52,782 nt of DNA, from positions 1 through 52,782 of the forward strand of contig CAIVGN010000222.1 of NCBI GenBank assembly GCA_903905455.1, written 5' to 3'. The translations under genes were made by a program, and so were the position numbers. A model generated the notes under the pieces. That model saw nothing but the letters and a program-made list of their open reading frames with translations. It was not told the origin of the DNA and did no database searches. Shown here one piece after another: positions 32,159 through 39,638 of the stretch (position 1 is its first letter; every line of letters starts with the position of its first letter). This stretch comes from an uncultured Archangium sp. (GTDB taxonomy: Bacteria > Myxococcota > Myxococcia > Myxococcales > Myxococcaceae).

Positions 32159-33397
32159 ATGCGCCCTCTCCTCTTTCTTGCGCTGATCAACCTCGCCGCC
32201 TGCGGCCCCCCGAACGCGGCGGCTCCCGGGGAATTGGTGAAGTCCTCGAAGGCCCGCGTCACCGAAGATGCCCCTGAGGCGGATCAACGCCAGGCCGTCG
32301 ACGACACCACGGCCTTCGCGCTCGACGTGTTCCGCCAGCTCCCGCGGACCGCGGACAACCTCGCGTTCTCCCCGTGGAGCGTGACCACCGCGCTCTCCAT
32401 GACCTACCCCGGCGCCCGGGGCGCCACCCAGGCCGCCTTCGAGACCGTGCTGCACCAGTCGCTGCCACCGGACCGCTTTCACCGCGCCATGAACACCCTG
32501 GGACGCACGCTCGACGCGGGCAACCGTCCCTTCAAGCTGCGCTCGAACAACCAGGTCTTCGCGCAGCAGGGCATGACGGTGGTGCCCACGTTCCTCGACG
32601 TGCTCGCCGAGGAGTACGGCGCCGGGGTCCGGCTGCTCGACTTCGCCACCGAGCCCGAGCCTTCCCGCCTGGCCATCAACGCGTGGATCGACACCAACAC
32701 CGAGCACCTCATCTCCGGGCTGCTACCGCGGGGCACCATCACCACCGACACCCGCCTCGCCCTGGTGAACACGCTGTATTTCAAGGCCGCCTGGAAGACG
32801 CCCTTCGAGCACGCGCGCACCGCCAACGGCCCCTTCACGCTCGACGACGGCACCCAGGCCCAGGTGCCGATGATGGCCGCCGAAGATCTCGAGGTGCGCC
32901 GCGCCGTGGTCGACGGGGTGCTGGCCCTCGAGCTCCCCTACCGCGGCGACGACGTGGCGTTGTTGCTGCTGGTGCCCCCGGTGGGCACCCTCGACGCGCT
33001 GGAGCACGACCTCGACCCCGGCATGCTCCGCGGGTACGTCGACGCCCTGCAGGACGTCACCCTCGCGGTGCGCATGCCGAAGTTCGAGGCGCGCACCCAG
33101 GTCTCGCTGGGCGACGTGCTCACCGCGCTGGGCCTGGGCGTGGCCTTCAGCGGCGACGCCGACTTCACCGGCCTGAGCGAAGACGAGGCCCTGGCCATCA
33201 CCTCGGTGAGGCACGAGGCGGTGGTGAAGACCGACGAGGCCGGCACCGAGGCCGCGGCGGCCACCGCGGTCATCATCGGCCGCGTGTCGTTGCCCCGGTA
33301 CGTGGAGGTCGACCGGCCCTTCCTCTACCTCGTGAGGCACCGGACCACCGGGGTGGTGCTCTTCGTCGGCCGCATCATGCGCCCCGAGACCCCGTGA
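32159..33397 (+). CDS. Serpin (serine protease inhibitor) lipoprotein
   Basis: 412 residues. The signal peptide RPLLFLALINLAAC ends in a lipobox Cys. The rest is a full serpin fold with the usual signatures: NLAFSPWSVTTALSMTYPGARGAT, INAWIDTNTEHLISGLLP, LVNTLYFKAAWKTPFE, and DRPFLYLVRHRTTGVVLFVGRI at the C-terminus. The hinge DEAGTEAAAAT has small residues at P15-P9, which is the mark of inhibitory serpins. Counting in the standard register gives Gly362 as P15 and Val376-Ser377 as P1-P1', suggesting inhibition of an elastase-like protease; a shift by one would make Arg P1. It would be lipid-anchored at the envelope. The stop at 33397 lies just before the BlaI operator and promoter, and the serpin could guard against host or own proteases. 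Confidence 0.95.
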   Translation: MRPLLFLALINLAACGPPNAAAPGELVKSSKARVTEDAPEADQRQAVDDTTAFALDVFRQLPRTADNLAFSPWSVTTALSMTYPGARGATQAAFETVLHQSLPPDRFHRAMNTLGRTLDAGNRPFKLRSNNQVFAQQGMTVVPTFLDVLAEEYGAGVRLLDFATEPEPSRLAINAWIDTNTEHLISGLLPRGTITTDTRLALVNTLYFKAAWKTPFEHARTANGPFTLDDGTQAQVPMMAAEDLEVRRAVVDGVLALELPYRGDDVALLLLVPPVGTLDALEHDLDPGMLRGYVDALQDVTLAVRMPKFEARTQVSLGDVLTALGLGVAFSGDADFTGLSEDEALAITSVRHEAVVKTDEAGTEAAAATAVIIGRVSLPRYVEVDRPFLYLVRHRTTGVVLFVGRIMRPETP

Positions 33398-33400
33398 AGT

Positions 33401-33441
33401 ACGAAGCGCTTCGTTGACAAGTACGACGCGCTTCGTATGTA
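33401..33441 (+). promoter_or_regulatory. Promoter and double palindromic operator of the BlaI/M56 operon
   Basis: A consensus -35 TTGACA (33414-33419), 16 bases, then a -10-like TATGTA (33436-33441) stand before the ATG at 33451, so the message has almost no leader. Two palindromes overlap it: ACGAAGCGCTTCGT (33401-33414, perfect) upstream and touching the -35, and TACGA-N6-TCGTA (33422-33437) in the spacer and over the -10. Their centres are 22 bp apart. Two dyads over a promoter are typical of BlaI/MecI-type repressors, which bind TACA/TGTA-like dyads; the sequence here differs from the staphylococcal site. Confidence 0.72.
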
Positions 33442-33450
33442 GTGGGCCCC

Positions 33451-33822
33451 ATGAAGCCGCTCCCCACCGACGCCGAGCTGCAGATCCTCCAGGTGTTGTG
33501 GAAGCGCGCGCCGCTGACCGTGCGCGAGGTGTTCGAGGCCCTGGGCAACAGCGCCGGCTACACCACGGTGCTCAAGACGATGCAGATCATGGCCGAGAAG
33601 GGCCTGGTCACCCGCGACGAGTCGAACCGCAGCCACCTCTACCGGCCGGCGGTGCAGGCCGCGCCCACCGAGCGCAAGTTGATCTCCGAGCTGGTGGACA
33701 AGGCCTTCGAGGGCTCCGCCGCCCGCCTGGCGATGCGCGCGCTGTCCACCGGGCGCGCGTCCCGCGAGGAGCTCGCCGAGGTGCGCCGGCTGCTGGAGAC
33801 CCTGGAGGAGCAGGACTCGTGA
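33451..33822 (+). CDS. BlaI/MecI/CopY-family transcriptional repressor
   Basis: 123 residues from the ATG at 33451. It has the BlaI winged-helix layout: LPTDAELQILQVLWKRAPLTVREVFEALGNSAGYTTVLKTMQIMAEKGLVTRDESNRSHLYRPAV, split into helices and wing, then a short helical dimerization tail. In the BlaR1-BlaI system the repressor is released when the membrane metallopeptidase (here the next gene) senses a signal and triggers its cleavage. The stop overlaps the GTG of that peptidase (GTGA). The promoter at 33401-33441 holds two dyads and implies autorepression. The controlled genes beyond this operon are unknown; no beta-lactamase is in the window. Family members sense beta-lactams, copper or other envelope stress. 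Confidence 0.94.
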   Translation: MKPLPTDAELQILQVLWKRAPLTVREVFEALGNSAGYTTVLKTMQIMAEKGLVTRDESNRSHLYRPAVQAAPTERKLISELVDKAFEGSAARLAMRALSTGRASREELAEVRRLLETLEEQDS

Positions 33823-35024
33823 GCCCCGCCTCGGCCCTCATCGGCGCGCTCTTCGGCTCGCTGTGGCAGGTGGGCGTGCTGGGGGTGGGCTTCGCCCTCT
33901 TCCGGCTGGCCTCGAAGAGCCCCCACGCGCGCTACGCGGCGGCCGTGGCCACCCTCGGCGCGCAGCTCGCGTGGCCCGCGTGGACGTTCTGGCGGCTGCT
34001 GCAGGTCAAGCTGTACCTCGCGAGCCCCGCGACGCTGGAGACCAGCGGCGAGTGGGCCTGGGTGCCGCTGGCCTGGGTGGTGGGCGCGGCGGCGATGCTG
34101 GTGCGGCTGCTGGGTGGGCTGCTGGTGGTGCGCGGCTGGGTGCTGGGCGGCGAGGCCCCGGACGCGAGCGTGCTCGAGCGGCTCGAGGCCGTGCGCGGGA
34201 AGCTGGGGGTGCGCGGGGTGGGCTGGGCCGTCTCGCGCCGGCTGGCGGTGCCGTTGACGGTGGGCTTCTGGAAGCCGGTGGTGCTCTTGCCGCTGGCCCT
34301 GGTGACCGCCATGCCCAGCGCCGACCTCGAGCTGCTGGCCGCCCACGAGCTGATGCACGTGCGCCGCTGGGACTACCTGGTGAACCTCGGCCAGTCGGTG
34401 GTCGAGGCCGCGCTCTTCTTCCACCCCGTCGCCTGGTGGGTGTCAGGGTGCGCCCGCGACGAGCGCGAGTACTGCTGCGACGACGCGGTGGTCTCGGAGC
34501 TCGGCGCCGCCCGCCGGTACGCGCGGGCCCTGCTCTCGCTCGAACAGTCGCTCTCACCCGTCGCCGTCGCCGTCCCCTCAACCGGAGGTCAGTTCATGAG
34601 CCGCATCCACCGCATCCTGAAGACGCGCCCCTCGTCGTCCCCTTCGTTCCTCGGCCCGCTGGTGGGGCTGCTCGCTGCGCTGGCCGTGCTCGGGTCGTGC
34701 GCCGCGCGCCAGGTGCGCGACGAGGCGCCCGTGGTCACCGCCGCCCCCGAGCTGCTGCCCTCGCTCAAGTCCCTGTGCGGCGACCTGCGCGCCAGCGCCA
34801 CCCGCCCGGAGCTCGCCCAGGTGGACCGCCTCGACCTGATGACCGCGGTGCTCTCGGACCTGAGCGAGAAGAACCCGAAGCTCGACGCCTTCATCAGCGA
34901 GGTGTCGAAGGCGCCGGCCCCCCAGCGCCAGGAGTCCCTGCGCCGCAGCATCTCGGCCGCGCTGGGGACGCCGTGGTCCTGCGCGGACTTCGATGCGTTG
35001 TGGGAGGGGACGTTCACGCGCTGA
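33819..35024 (+). CDS. BlaR1-like M56 membrane metallopeptidase
   Basis: 401 residues from a GTG overlapping the repressor stop. It has several membrane segments (about 8-30, 42-62, 80-105, 285-305) around a zinc peptidase motif HELMH (His176, Glu177, His180) in AAHELMHVRRWDY, with the third ligand expected in the DEREYCCDDAVV segment. The last ~100 residues after the fourth membrane segment lie outside the membrane and are short; there is no penicillin-binding sensor domain like that of BlaR1, so the signal sensed is not obviously a beta-lactam. It probably cleaves the BlaI-type partner or an intermediate. The cell location is the inner membrane. Convergent with the lipoprotein gene ending at 35075. 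Confidence 0.92.
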   Translation: MSPASALIGALFGSLWQVGVLGVGFALFRLASKSPHARYAAAVATLGAQLAWPAWTFWRLLQVKLYLASPATLETSGEWAWVPLAWVVGAAAMLVRLLGGLLVVRGWVLGGEAPDASVLERLEAVRGKLGVRGVGWAVSRRLAVPLTVGFWKPVVLLPLALVTAMPSADLELLAAHELMHVRRWDYLVNLGQSVVEAALFFHPVAWWVSGCARDEREYCCDDAVVSELGAARRYARALLSLEQSLSPVAVAVPSTGGQFMSRIHRILKTRPSSSPSFLGPLVGLLAALAVLGSCAARQVRDEAPVVTAAPELLPSLKSLCGDLRASATRPELAQVDRLDLMTAVLSDLSEKNPKLDAFISEVSKAPAPQRQESLRRSISAALGTPWSCADFDALWEGTFTR

Positions 35025-35074
35025 GCCTTCGCCGCCTCGGCCCAGGGGCCGGGTGCACGCCCCCGGGTCGCGGC

Positions 35075-35539
35075 TCAGGGCATCAGCTTGACGGTGTCCC
35101 CATCGTTGGTGACCTGCACCGTGCCGTCGTCCTTCTTCAGGCCCTCGCCGAGGGCCACGGTGTGCACCCGCGACTTCATGGCGCCGCCGAAGGTGCCGGT
35201 GACGCTGATCACCAGCTGGCCCCGCCCCGGGCCGCGGGTGAAGCCCACCTCGAAGTCGCGCGCCTCGCCGGCCTTCACCGACGCCGCCGACAGCAGCTCG
35301 GGCGCCGAGGTGATGCTCACCCCGTCGAGCCCCGAGACCACCACCGACACGCCTTCCCCGGCGCCCTCGAAGCGCAGGCTCAACTTCGCGCGCTGCGCTT
35401 CGACCTGCGAGGTGAGCACCGAGGGCGCGCCGGGCTTGATGGTGTCGGGCGCCGCGCGCTTCGGCTCGGGAACCCGGGCCTCCCGCGAGGTGCAGGAGGC
35501 GCTGACGACGAGGAGCAAGGACAGGAGGAGTGTCTTCAT
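35075..35539 (-). CDS. Small lipoprotein of unknown function
   Basis: 154 residues. The signal MKTLLLSLLLVVSASC ends in a lipobox Cys; the body is beta-rich with no known domain (LSLRFEGAGEGVSVVVSGLDG, GQLVISVTGTFGGAMKSRVHTVAL). It seems a small Ig-like or sandwich fold. The ATG overlaps the stop of the metalloprotease gene by four bases, so the two are cotranscribed; it may help the protease fold or anchor. There is no recognisable family. A weak hairpin (35038-35051) stands between its end and the convergent peptidase gene. Confidence 0.72.
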   Translation of the reverse strand: MKTLLLSLLLVVSASCTSREARVPEPKRAAPDTIKPGAPSVLTSQVEAQRAKLSLRFEGAGEGVSVVVSGLDGVSITSAPELLSAASVKAGEARDFEVGFTRGPGRGQLVISVTGTFGGAMKSRVHTVALGEGLKKDDGTVQVTNDGDTVKLMP

Positions 35540-37476
35540 GGGCTCGTGATGGTGAGGGAGACGTTGTAGTTGCCGCTCGCCTGGCCGAAGCCCTGGACCA
35601 CCACCACGTAGGTGACGCCCGCTTGCGAGGCCATGGTGAAGCTCTCGGTGCCGCCGGTGGTGCTGTCGGCGTAGCCCACGGCGACGCCCCGGCGGTAGCA
35701 GGTGATGCCCATGTCTTGCGTGGCGTTGGCGGTGACCACCACGTTGCGGCCGGTGCCGGTGAACACGAAGTACTGGTTCTGCTGGTAGGTGTTCGCCGCG
35801 TAGCCCCCGCCCAGGCCGATGCCCCCGGTGTAGGGAATGGGCGCGTCGGTGAACATGCCCGAGAGGTTGCTGTCCCCGGCGCCGAAGTCGGAGGTGATGG
35901 CCCCCACGTTGTAGTGCGCGAGCACCGCGTTGATGCCCGTGGGGTTCGCGCCCGCCTGCGCCTTGAGGCCGGTGACGAACGAGGCCAGGGTGGTCAGCGC
36001 GTCGGTCTGCGCCTGGTGACCGGCGAACACGTCGTACACCGTGCCCAGGCCCACGCCGACCTGGTCGAAGGCGCCGTCGGAGGTCGAGTCGTAGAGATCG
36101 TAGAGCGTGCGCAGCACCGCGTTCTCCGAGAAGGCGTTGGGCGTGGGGTCGTCGGTGGGGTTGGGCACCGTCTCCGCGTCGTAGCCCCAGGCGCGCAGCG
36201 TGCCGGAGGTCCACAGGCTGTCGGTGTACATGGTCTCGGGCAGCACCATGGCCGCCACGGCCGTGCCCCAGGCCTCACCGAAGGCGATGCGCGGGTCGAG
36301 CACGTCGCCGCCGCCGTGCGGGCCGCCCGGGCTGTCGGACCGCGTCAAGTTGTCCTCGAAGTAGTGCCCCCACTCGTGAACGATGACGTGGGAGTCGAAC
36401 TCGTCGGTGTCCGCGCCCACCAGGCCCAGCACGTAGATCTCCTTCTCCTGGCTCGAGTAGTGCGAGGTGCTGATCAACCCCTGCGTCTTGTCGCCGCCCT
36501 GCGGGGCGTTGTTGGGGCTCCAGTTCACCTTGAGCGCGGGGAAGGTGACGTTGCGCACCGCCATGAAGGCCTGCGACGCGGTGTACATGGAGTCGAGGAT
36601 GGCGAAGGGCGCGGCCCGGCGGTCGGCCCCGTAGCTCGAGCCCGTCCACCCGTGGCCGGCGTGGAGGTTGAGCGTGGTCACCCCGGCGCCCAGCGCGACG
36701 CCGAAGCCCCAGGTCGCGTTCTGCGCGGTGTTGTCTTCGATTTGAATCGGCGGCGACGTGGTGCGCGCCAACACCTGCACCTGCAGCGCGCCCCCGCCCG
36801 GGGTGAAGCCCATGGAATAGCTGCCGTCGGCGCCGGTGGTCCCGGTGGCGAGCACCGTGGTGCCCTCGACCACGCGCACCACGGCGTTGCGCACTGGCTT
36901 CGCCACGGCCTGCGAGAAGTAGAGGTTGCCGCCCTGGCCCTGCACGTAGCGCGAGGGCACGAAGTCGTAGGTCACGCGCCCGCTGACGGAGTTGGTGCCG
37001 GTGCTGCCGCCGGTGCCACCGCCAGTCCCGCCGCCCGTGCCGCCGCCGGTGCCCGCCCCGCCGCACTCGGTGGAGGTCACGCAGCCGGTGTACGTCGCGT
37101 AGCACTTGGTGGCGGCGTCGCAGGTGAAGGCCGTCGCGGCGGTGCAGCCCGCGCCGATGCCGGTGGTGTTGCAGCTCGTGCCCGTGCCGCCGCCGGTGCC
37201 GCCACCCGAGCTCCCACCGGCGCCGCCCGCCGTGCCGCCCGTGACGCAGCGGCCGAGCTGACAGACCTGCGACGACACGCACACGTCGCAGGCGTTGCCT
37301 CCCGAGCCGCACACCGCGGGCGTGACGCCGCCCTGGCAGAGATCATTGGTGTCGCAGCACCCGGCGCAGTTGGTGGTGTTGCACAGCGGTTCGGGGTCGA
37401 GCCCGCAGCCACCGAGGGCGACGAGGACACCGAGCGAGACGGCGAGGGCCCACGCGGGGCGAAGGGAGTACGTCAT
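35536..37476 (-). CDS. Secreted zinc metalloprotease lipoprotein with Gly/Thr-rich linkers
   Basis: 646 residues. The signal peptide ends in LGGC (lipobox Cys24). The mature N-terminus (24-140) is Cys-rich with two Gly/Thr/Ser low-complexity linkers (about 79-100 and 139-161, GGGTGGGTGG-like). A beta domain follows (about 165-285, carboxypeptidase-regulatory-like: NAVVRVVEGTTVLATGTTGADGSYSM). The peptidase part has HEWGH (His367, Glu368, His371) and GEAWGT (Glu401 as probable third zinc ligand), a gluzincin-like arrangement. The C-terminal ~100 residues are a beta-sandwich, bacterial pre-peptidase C-terminal-like (RNVVVTANATQDMGITCYRRGVA... VTYVVVVQGF). It is likely a surface protease for prey degradation or matrix processing. 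GGAGG precedes the ATG. Confidence 0.88.
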   Translation of the reverse strand: MTYSLRPAWALAVSLGVLVALGGCGLDPEPLCNTTNCAGCCDTNDLCQGGVTPAVCGSGGNACDVCVSSQVCQLGRCVTGGTAGGAGGSSGGGTGGGTGTSCNTTGIGAGCTAATAFTCDAATKCYATYTGCVTSTECGGAGTGGGTGGGTGGGTGGSTGTNSVSGRVTYDFVPSRYVQGQGGNLYFSQAVAKPVRNAVVRVVEGTTVLATGTTGADGSYSMGFTPGGGALQVQVLARTTSPPIQIEDNTAQNATWGFGVALGAGVTTLNLHAGHGWTGSSYGADRRAAPFAILDSMYTASQAFMAVRNVTFPALKVNWSPNNAPQGGDKTQGLISTSHYSSQEKEIYVLGLVGADTDEFDSHVIVHEWGHYFEDNLTRSDSPGGPHGGGDVLDPRIAFGEAWGTAVAAMVLPETMYTDSLWTSGTLRAWGYDAETVPNPTDDPTPNAFSENAVLRTLYDLYDSTSDGAFDQVGVGLGTVYDVFAGHQAQTDALTTLASFVTGLKAQAGANPTGINAVLAHYNVGAITSDFGAGDSNLSGMFTDAPIPYTGGIGLGGGYAANTYQQNQYFVFTGTGRNVVVTANATQDMGITCYRRGVAVGYADSTTGGTESFTMASQAGVTYVVVVQGFGQASGNYNVSLTITSP

Positions 37477-37540
37477 GAAACCTCCGGGGACGACCTGCTG
37501 CACGAGACTCCAGCGCGCTGGCTTTGGCCAGCCCTTCGAC

Positions 37541-38491
37541 TCACGGCGCGCCGCACGGCCCGGGGTACGGATCGTTCCCCGGGTACCAGCACGACATGTC
37601 GAGGACGCCGTCCTTCGGTCCGTCCTCCACCGGCACCGGCTTGCCGTCGACCGCCACGAAGTAGAACAGCTCGCAGGACTCGGGCCTGGCCGGCAGCGTG
37701 AGGCTGGTGTTGAAGGTGGTCGGGCCACGCTTCGCGGTGATGGGCATCAGCGCCGTCGCCGTCTTGAACTTCTTCTTCCCCGAGACGCACTTGAGGTCCA
37801 CGCGCAGCGACGCCGCGCCGGGGGCCCTGGTCACCTCGGTCTCCACCTGCAACGAGACGACGAAGCTCGAGCCCTCGGCGACCAGGCCCGGCACGTAGGA
37901 CTGAATCGCCACCACCGGCGGGCCCGCCTGGCCCTGGGCCACTGGCGCGGGTGCAGGCGCGGGAGCCGGGGCCGCGGTGCCCGCCGCCCGGGGCTTGCCC
38001 TTCGCGTCGAGCAGGGCGAACGAGCTCAACGCGCGGTCACAGCCCACGTCCTCGAGGTGCTTGCCCTTCTCGAAGGTGCACAGCACCGTCCACGAGCGGC
38101 CTTCGCCGATGTACATGCTGCCCGCCGAGTCTTCCTCTTTCCCCGACGCGCGCACCTCGAGACCAGGCACCCCGTCGAAGTTCAGCTTCTGCTCGGAGGT
38201 GATCTTCCCGTCGTCCGAGAAGCTCTCCTTGAAGGCCTCGAGGGCGCCCTTCACGTCGTCGGCGTCGAGCGCGTCGAAGTCGGAGTCCTTCATCACCATC
38301 ACCACCACCGCGCCGTCATCGACGCCCAGCGACCAGGTGGTGGTCAGTGAACCGCCCTTGCCCTTCTCCTTCTCCACCTTCGGCTTCCCGGGCAACTGCA
38401 CCGTGAAGCGCTCGGCCTTCGACTCGAGCGGCTTGAACGGGGGGAGCGCACTGACGACACCGAGCATCGCGAGGCCACCAAGGAGGAACAT
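37541..38491 (-). CDS. Secreted or membrane-anchored protein of unknown function
   Basis: 316 residues from the ATG at 38491. A hydrophobic N-terminus (MFLLGGLAMLGVVSALPP) should be a signal or anchor. Residues about 20-160 carry a lysine-rich, beta-rich region (FTVQLPGKPKVEKEKGKGG, VVVMVMKDSDFDALDADDVKGALEAFKESF). A Pro/Ala linker (about 172-185) leads to a second domain to the C-terminus with four cysteines (DLKCVSGKKKF, PESCELFYF, MSCWYPGNDP, GPCGAP). No known family is clear. The gene lies 65 bases upstream of the metalloprotease gene on the same strand and is divergent from the DUF2378 gene (87 bases between the starts). Confidence 0.7.
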   Translation of the reverse strand: MFLLGGLAMLGVVSALPPFKPLESKAERFTVQLPGKPKVEKEKGKGGSLTTTWSLGVDDGAVVVMVMKDSDFDALDADDVKGALEAFKESFSDDGKITSEQKLNFDGVPGLEVRASGKEEDSAGSMYIGEGRSWTVLCTFEKGKHLEDVGCDRALSSFALLDAKGKPRAAGTAAPAPAPAPAPVAQGQAGPPVVAIQSYVPGLVAEGSSFVVSLQVETEVTRAPGAASLRVDLKCVSGKKKFKTATALMPITAKRGPTTFNTSLTLPARPESCELFYFVAVDGKPVPVEDGPKDGVLDMSCWYPGNDPYPGPCGAP

Positions 38492-38578
38492 GGCGCCGAT
38501 GCTGGCCCAACCGACCCTCCGCTGCCCGGAAAAGGATCGAAACAGGGGCGACCCGTCTGTGGCAGCCTGCCCCCCCTC

Positions 38579-39121
38579 ATGGGCAAGAGCTCGGTCGCGT
38601 TGCACAGCATGTTCGAGGGGCTCTTCGTGCGTGGCCTGCACGTCGACGCGGCGCTGCAGGAGAAGCTGCGAGCGAAGGGCTTCGACCTCCTCAAGCCTCA
38701 GGCGCGCTACCCGGTCACCGTGTTCGAGGACTGCGTCGACGCGGCGGCCCAGGCGCTCTACCCGCAGCTCTCGCGGAGCGGGGCGTGGCAGGCCATCGGG
38801 CGGCGCTTCATCGAGGGCTACTTCGAGACGCTGGTGGGCAAGCTCATCTCGGTGTCCATGCCCTTCCTCTCGCCGAAGACCTTCATCAACCGCGTCCCCC
38901 GCTTCATCACCACCGGCCTCGAGGGCGCCCTGGTCACCGTCGAGTGGCACGACGCCCGGAAGGCCACCCTCTTCGTCAAGGAATCGGGCGACGAGGCCGG
39001 CGCCCTGATGGCCGGGGTGATGGCGGTCTGCTTCGAGCGCATGGGCGTGCCGGCGCCGACCTTCGAGCCCAAAGTGCGGGGCACCGGCGACTCGTTGGTG
39101 GTCATCACCCTCGCCCCCTGA
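38579..39121 (+). CDS. DUF2378 (TIGR02265) family protein
   Basis: 180 residues. The sequence fits the Myxococcus xanthus paralogous family TIGR02265/DUF2378: SMFEGLFVRGLHVDAALQEKLRAKGFDL near the start, then YPVTVFEDCVDAAAQALYP, SRSGAWQAIGRRFIEGYFETLVGKLI and a C-terminal beta segment (VTVEWHDARKATLFVKES). The family is almost restricted to myxobacteria, where many copies exist; function is unknown, and its fold is reminiscent of heme-NO-binding-like proteins. It is cytoplasmic. The gene is divergent from the secreted-protein gene and is followed by a perfect 9-bp inverted repeat. This is one of the best pointers to the host lineage. Confidence 0.88.
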   Translation: MGKSSVALHSMFEGLFVRGLHVDAALQEKLRAKGFDLLKPQARYPVTVFEDCVDAAAQALYPQLSRSGAWQAIGRRFIEGYFETLVGKLISVSMPFLSPKTFINRVPRFITTGLEGALVTVEWHDARKATLFVKESGDEAGALMAGVMAVCFERMGVPAPTFEPKVRGTGDSLVVITLAP

Positions 39122-39153
39122 CGTCGATGTGGGTGTCTGGGCGCCATCGACGT
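39121..39153. repeat. Perfect 9-bp inverted repeat after the DUF2378 gene
   Basis: ACGTCGATG (39121-39129) and CATCGACGT (39145-39153) with a 15-bp spacer. It starts at the last base of the DUF2378 stop codon. It could be a transcript-end hairpin without a T tract or a binding site before the TPR gene at 39203. The arms resemble those at 1686-1711, but this is probably chance. Confidence 0.5.
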
Positions 39154-39202
39154 GGCGGCACTCTGCGTGGACATCACCGCGGCTCGCGATGATGATCTGC
39201 CC

Positions 39203-39568
39203 ATGGCCCTGAAGAAGAAGAAGACCCGGAAGGCGAAGGTCGCTCCTGTCGATGTCGGCCTCAAGGTGGCCGAGCTGTTCGAAGCAGCGGAGCTCTGCGA
39301 AACGACCATCGACGAGCTCGAAGACGACGACTTCGACCACCCCGACCTCGACAAGGAACTGGCCACCCTCGAGCAGTGCTACCGCGAGGTGCTCGAGCTC
39401 GAGCCGAAGAACCTCAAGGCCCTCACCCTGCTGGGCGAGTTCTTCATCGAGCGCGGCGGGGCCGACGACGAGGCCCTGGTGCACCTCGAGCGAGCCCTGG
39501 TGCTCAGCCCCGCCGACAAGCGGCTGGGAAAACTGGTGCGCGACGCGAAGAAGTCCCTGGCCGCCTGA
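39203..39568 (+). CDS. Small TPR-like protein
   Basis: 121 residues from the ATG at 39203; the frame is open further upstream but with no coding-like content. A lysine-rich start (ALKKKKTRKAK) precedes an acidic helical stretch and a TPR-type helix pair (about 50-110, DKELATLEQCYREVLELEPKNLKALTLLGEFFIERGGADDEALVHLERALVLSP). It is cytoplasmic and probably mediates protein contacts. It lies 70 bases before the YghO-like gene and may be cotranscribed. No specific role can be given. Confidence 0.78.
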   Translation: MALKKKKTRKAKVAPVDVGLKVAELFEAAELCETTIDELEDDDFDHPDLDKELATLEQCYREVLELEPKNLKALTLLGEFFIERGGADDEALVHLERALVLSPADKRLGKLVRDAKKSLAA

Positions 39569-39638
39569 CCCAGCGCATCGCCGTGGCCCCCGCGCTTCGT
39601 TGTTTCCGACGCCCGCGCGGGCGTGTAGGCGGGGCTGC

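Noticed and set aside
35038-35051. Small hairpin CGGCC-CAGG-GGCCG between convergent genes
   Set aside because: A 5-bp stem in GC-rich DNA is expected by chance and has no T tract.
37000-37240. Possible CRISPR-like or tandem DNA repeat in the metalloprotease gene
   Set aside because: The repetition is coding Gly/Thr linker sequence that stays in frame, not a repeat-spacer array.
1686-39153. Similarity of the CATCGACG/CGTCGATG arms at 1686-1711 and 39121-39153
   Set aside because: The 8-mer is common in this G+C-rich sequence, orientation and spacing differ (10 versus 15 bp), and no shared function is apparent.
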